This document shows positions 19,601 to 25,600 of a stretch of 43,833 bases of DNA, one piece after another. The stretch is taken from NCBI GenBank assembly GCA_016930235.1, contig JAFGHI010000030.1:1-43833 (forward strand), read 5' to 3'. The stretch comes from Candidatus Omnitrophota bacterium (GTDB taxonomy: Bacteria; Omnitrophota; Omnitrophia; Omnitrophales; Aquincolibacteriaceae). Positions within the stretch are counted from its first letter, which is position 1. The number at the start of each line of letters is the position of its first letter. The notes beneath the pieces are model-generated. The model was not told the DNA's origin and ran no database searches. It was given only the letters and a program-made list of their open reading frames with translations. The position numbers were made by a program, and so were the translations under genes.

Positions 19601-22600
19601 AACCCGAGCACCAAAGAAAATCTGCTCTATTTACGATGCGGTACGACCGTGCCTTGCGTGAGCGGCAATCAGGGACCCGTCAGCGGATGACTCGTCCCGA
19701 AGCACTGGAATATGTTCAAGACGCCTTTCAAAATGGTACGACGGTTGAGGCTGTTGTTCTAGGGGCATCCAGCAAGGGGACCGGCATCAATTTTATGATC
19801 GGCGGTGTTTTGAGGGCGTTTATGCGCGACCGATACGCTCGACCAAGATCCGGCGAGGTGAAAGAACTTCATGTTGTGAAAGTTGATGTTCAAAGCGGGG
19901 ACGATGTCTATGTCGAATTAGGTGAGACGGATCATCAATTGAGAAGAGGCAGGTCTGATTACCGGCGCTATATGCCCGAAGTGGATCAAGAAACGGCCAT
20001 GTCGGAATTAGAAGATGCTTTGCAGCGGGGAACAACGGTTTCAATCAGGGCAGGCCGTCCCAATGAGCGTAGAACAGGACTTAATGGTACGTACAGGGGA
20101 GCGGTTCATGTTTTCTATAGGGATGCACAAGCGGCGGCTGAGTGGTCCCGACAAACACCTGAGCAGGATATCGATGGTCTTTATGTTGTCCAAAAAGTAG
20201 AGAAAGGGCCAGACTCCTTTTATATCTTGCAGCGCAATCGGCCATCAGCTTCGGGTCCAAGATCTCAGCGCAGTATGGGAAGGTCAGGCAGCGGCGGGTT
20301 GTTCACTAGCAGTGGCCCGGCCGGCCTCTCACCGTATCGTAGAAAGGGTGGGCGGACTCCCAAAAAAAGCAAACGGCCCGGCCGCGGCGGATTGGATGGC
20401 GGCCGGCGACGTTCGGAGCTTCGTATCTGGAAAAATGGGGCGCTTGGGGAGGATCAATTAGAGATTTATTCCACGCGTGCTCACTGGGAAGGCGCCGAGA
20501 AGATGGCGGTTCCCCGCGAAATAATCCTTCACTCAGGCCGGGGTGAATTTGTTTTGCTTAACTTGAAGGCAGCGGGGCGGGCGGAAGATCAGCCAAGCCA
20601 CAATGTTTTAACCTATTCCATGGTTGCTGCCAACAGCTTGCCTTCGTTATGGGAAGAAGGTCTCCAAGTTGGCAATTTCAAGGTTGAAATTGATCAGGAA
20701 GGCCGTCCTGTCAGTCAGGGCATTCGGATTGAGATTTTTAGTGATGTCCAAGATCAATACGCGTACTTGGGAGAGTCTCTATCGCAATGGATCAATGCTG
20801 CAACGAATGGCGGCGAATTTCCTTTTACGCTTCAAAATTCCAGATTTGTCACGTTCTTGACCACCAACGTGCTGCCGACCATTAATCCTCTTGAGCAGCC
20901 AGATCAGGGGAATGATCTTGTAGTTGATCATGTCTCGTTAGTCAACTATGCCGATGATTTGGTTCGTAAACAAGCGGAAGCGGTTTTGGTCCACAGTGCG
21001 ACCGGCGGGTTTGGTGCTCGGGGAATGACACCTGCCTTGGCTCAATCGATTATCGAAAGCGAAACCCGGGCCATGAAGGAAGTTGGATTAACCGTTTATG
21101 CCAATGTTACACCCACGCGTTCTCGAGGGTACGAAGAAGATTATGAGAAAAATAAAGGTGAAGCCATTCAGGAAATGCTGCAGAATGCCGGGATTGCTGA
21201 AAATGCAGGCGCTGATGCGCTTGTTTTGGCGCCTCTTACCTTCTTAAGGTCCAGCGAAGAGATCACGGAAGTTGTCAATCTTTTGGTTGAAGCCACAGAT
21301 CTTCCTGTTGTTTTCTACGATAATCCGGGTCTTCACTTGATCCCGGGTCGGGATATCGACGCAGCTGTTGTCGAAAGTTTGTGGCGGTCCGGTCAAATCG
21401 CGGCGATTAAGGTTAGTACAGACCAATTTGAGATTGTGGAGGGGTATCTCCGGACAGGCATTCGTGTTTATATCGGGAATGAAGGTCTGATTGCCCGTGC
21501 CATGGAAAAGGGCGCCATTGGTTCTGTGGGTTCGACTGGAAATATTCTTTCCCTTCTGCAGGATTTACCCGTCACGAGAAATCTCGATAATCTTCAGTAT
21601 TTGCAACGTATCGTGGATGACCTTCGGGGACCGTTGACGGTGGATCAAACAAAGATTACGGCAGCTATCCTTTATGTTTTAGCGAAAGAAGGAATTGTTC
21701 AGAATGTCCTTCTTCCGGGCGTCCCAACGCTTGAAGATACGGAAAAACAAGCTATTGACGAAGCCCTTGTCAAAGTCAATCGATTGGAGGCTGGAAAGAA
21801 CGCAGGTATTGCTCAAGCGGCGCTTGAAAAAAAGGTTGTCGACCGTTTCATAGAAGATCCATTAGGTTATGTGAAATGGTTAAGAGATGAGGCTGATGAT
21901 GCGACTTTGACTCTTGCGATCAATCACATTGAAGGGGTGCTGACAGTTGAAGGGAATCGCAGGATTTTGGAAAAGCGGGGTGTTTTAGAGGAGATCGAAA
22001 CGGTCCTCGATGAAATTTTTGCCGCCCATGAATGGCCGGAGGAGGCTTTTCAAGTCGGGGAAGGGGTTGTAGACGCTGCTCAAGCGGATTTGCAAAGAGC
22101 CCGGCAGATATTGGTCGAACAAGTTGTTCGAAAGTTGTCTGACGACCGCCATGCCGAAATGCTGAACCGGTTTTATGAGGAAGGTGTTTGGAGGTCTCTT
22201 TTGGCAAATGTCGCTGAAGCGATGGCGGCGGTTCCCCGTCATCTGTATGCCTCTCGCTTTAACGGAGCTAATGCGTACGAAAATGACATCGTCTATATCG
22301 GACGCAGACAGACGATTTCCCAGCCGTCGTTAATAGCGATGATCCTTTTGTTCCTTCATTTGAAGGGTGATGAAAAGGTTCTAGAGGTCGGCGGCGGATC
22401 GGGATGGCTGGCATCTCTTTTGGGGCAGTTGACGGAAGAGGTTTATTCGACGGAAATTATTGAGCTGCTTCGCAAGCGCGCCGAGCGGACGGTTCAAAAA
22501 ATGGGAATTCAAAATGTCCATATACTTCAAGCCCGGCCGGACGTGCTCGGTTATCCGGATGCAGGACCTTATGATGTGATTGTCGTTTCAGCGGGGAGTT

Positions 22601-25600
22601 CTCGCGCGACGGTCCCTGACGAGCTTGCCAATCAGCTCGCTGAGGGCGGGAAATTGCTGATTCCGTTATTGGATGAAGATGCACAGGCCTTGAGGGAACG
22701 CGAGAATGCAAAAAGACTTTATTCGCTTAAAGTTTTTGTCAAAAGAAATGGTGTGTTGGTGGATATTTTTGATATGAAAGCAATGGGGTATCCTGTTTCC
22801 TTTGTGCCGCTTATCTTGCCCGAGCGCGCAGAGTTACGCGCGATCAACATCAAGTCAGAGACTTCGAAATCTGCCAATCAGTTAGTGATTGAAGTTGGTG
22901 GCAAGAAAAAAAGTGGGCGTCATATGAGAACAGTTCCTCGCTCATTTACTTTCCCGGTTTGGAGGGATGCCGCTCAACTTGTGAATGAAATTGAGGCGAT
23001 TGCTGCCACGGGAAACCGGCATTATACGGGCGTTATTATTAATTCCGAGCGTGGGCATCTTGTAACGCAATTATCGGAAGAGGCAACAACCCTTGGTACT
23101 AAAGGCTGGCATAAGGACGGCATTTTTAGTGATCTTGAGAGCGGAGATCTTGTGATTCAGTTATCCGATGGGGCATCGATCCTTGTTTCGGGTATGGATA
23201 ACTATGCTATGGAGATTCCACCCGCCGGTATGACGCGGGAAATAAAAATGAGACGAAGGGTCAAGTTGAATGGATTGGTCCCCAGCATTCTGTCGGTCAG
23301 TGCCGAGGGTGTGGTTCAAGGGAACCTGCTTGTTGAGCGCTCTTCGTCCGAAATCATTCGTGAAATCGAAGGCCTGATAGGCGAGCAGTTTTGGACGGGT
23401 GAGCGGTTTTTTGTATCGGCGGAGGTTTCGCCTCAAGAAGATGTTTTAGAATTGGTTTTGAATGACGGCCAGAAGGTGGTGGTAACGGAAGATGGTAAGC
23501 GTGTCACGATCGAAGAAGGCGGGCGTATTGCCGACCCGTTTTTGCTTCGGTCCGTCGTCCGGCTTGTCGAAGAGTGGGAAGATTACGGACAGGTTCAGAT
23601 CAATGCCAGTGTCTTGGCGGCGGAGATGGGGATCAGTTCGGATCTTACGGTGACGGACCGGGATGTTGTTCGTGCGATTCATCTTTATAATCAAAGTGGT
23701 TCCGAATACGTTTTGGTTGATTTACCCACCGAAATAGGAAGTACCTTCCAAATCTTACCGCGTTCGGAATATGAAAAGGTGGTTCCTCCCGAAGACCGCT
23801 CAGAACTGCGGTCAGTAACGGACCACGCAGAACGAACCATGGACCACGGGAATTTATCCCTCACCCCGACCCTCTCCCCGGCGGGGAGAGCCCGCCTGCC
23901 AGCAGTCGGGCAGGGTGAGGGGGCGAGTGACGTGGTTCGTGGTCCTTGGTCCGTGGTCCAAGCTCGCTCCGAGCTTCGCAGGAGTGGGCATCACTATGAG
24001 ACTATTCAAGGCAATATCTGGGTGAATCGGGAAATGAGTGAATTTCCGGATAAGCCCGAATTGAGTGAATTTGTGATTAGTAACGGACCTGAAATTAACT
24101 ATGCCAATGTTGACGCAAATTTCCGCGTTCGTGTTCTATATTGGGATTATCAACGCGCAATTGTTCAAGTGAAAGTCCCGGGAGGCGAGTGGTCCGAGGA
24201 GATCCAATTGTATATGCAGACGGGCCGGCATGCGATTTCAGGGACAATTCTCATGGAACTTCGCGGCTTCGGGAAATTCGAGAGGCCCGAATTCGGCTTT
24301 TATGTGCCCGGGGAGTCAAGGGTTTTGAGGCGGAGAGAATTTGACCGCGGAGTTCAGCGGCGCTCTGAGCTGCGTGATGATTTTGTGCCGTATGTAAATG
24401 AGGGACAATATACGCCTAACCTTAAAGGGTGGTTAAAATTAGGGGTGGATGGAAAAGAGGGTGGACTTTACGAATTTAGCGAGTTCGTCATATCGGTGGA
24501 GGGTGAGCTCGCTGATTTCGATGATCTTGACCGGAATATCCGGATCCAAGTAACTGATTTTTCAAAGGCGGAAAAATGGGTGGAGTTCCTATGGAAATAT
24601 CCGGGCCGGGGTTGGTCGCAGCCCGTAAAAATACGGATGGAATCGGATGAATTTCATATCACGCGGAATGCGATCATAAGATTTAGCAGTTTTGATCGGG
24701 AAGGTTTTCCGGGTTTTGCTTTTCGTGATATCAAGCGAAAACATGAAATCTTAAGGCGCCGGGCCTATGAGGAGATTAAAACAGGATTAGTTGTCAGCTA
24801 TCCCGGCGAAGAGATTGATCTCAAACATCCGGAAAATAATTTGCATTTAGAGATTGCGGATGCAGATGCAGACCAAGGAAGAGCTATGATCAAGTACCAC
24901 TCCCGAGGAGCGAACAGATGGACACGACCCCGAGATCTCAAGACAGATGCGATTATCAAAATCGACGGTTTGATTTCTGTGACCTATCGCGGTTTGGATA
25001 AAGAGGGAAAACCCCAATTTGAGTTTGAGCCCGACAATGTCAAAGTGATGCCCGGTCTGGAATACCGCCAGATCAGACAATCCGCCTACCGGCGCTCGCC
25101 ATCAAAAAGTGAGCTACGGATCGAGATCCCTGAAATCGTGGAAGTCATCAAAGACCTAATTAAAGAAACAGATGGAGAAAGGCAGATTCGTATTACGAAT
25201 GGGATTGTGGCGAACAGGCTTAATATCTCAGAGTCGGCGGTTACCACTTTGATGTTAGAAAAGGCCATCGGGCAATTCAATGAGTCAGATGGCACGCATT
25301 TTCTGGAGCCGATTCGCACGGAGATTGGGCATACGTATCTCGTCGAAACCCGTTCTGAATTGCGGGGCGAGTGGTTTAATTTGTCCGTTGATCTTCGAAA
25401 TGGCCGGGCTCTTGAAAATTATAGTGAATTGGTCATTTCCACAACAGGGAGAGTTGATGTGACGGATGTCGATCGGAATATCCGCGTTGAGGTGGTTGAA
25501 AGCGATTGGCAGCGGGAATGGGTGACCATTCGCGTCAAATTACCGGGCGGTGAATGGTCTGAAGCGATTACTTTATTTCGAGGCGATACTTATCCGTTAA

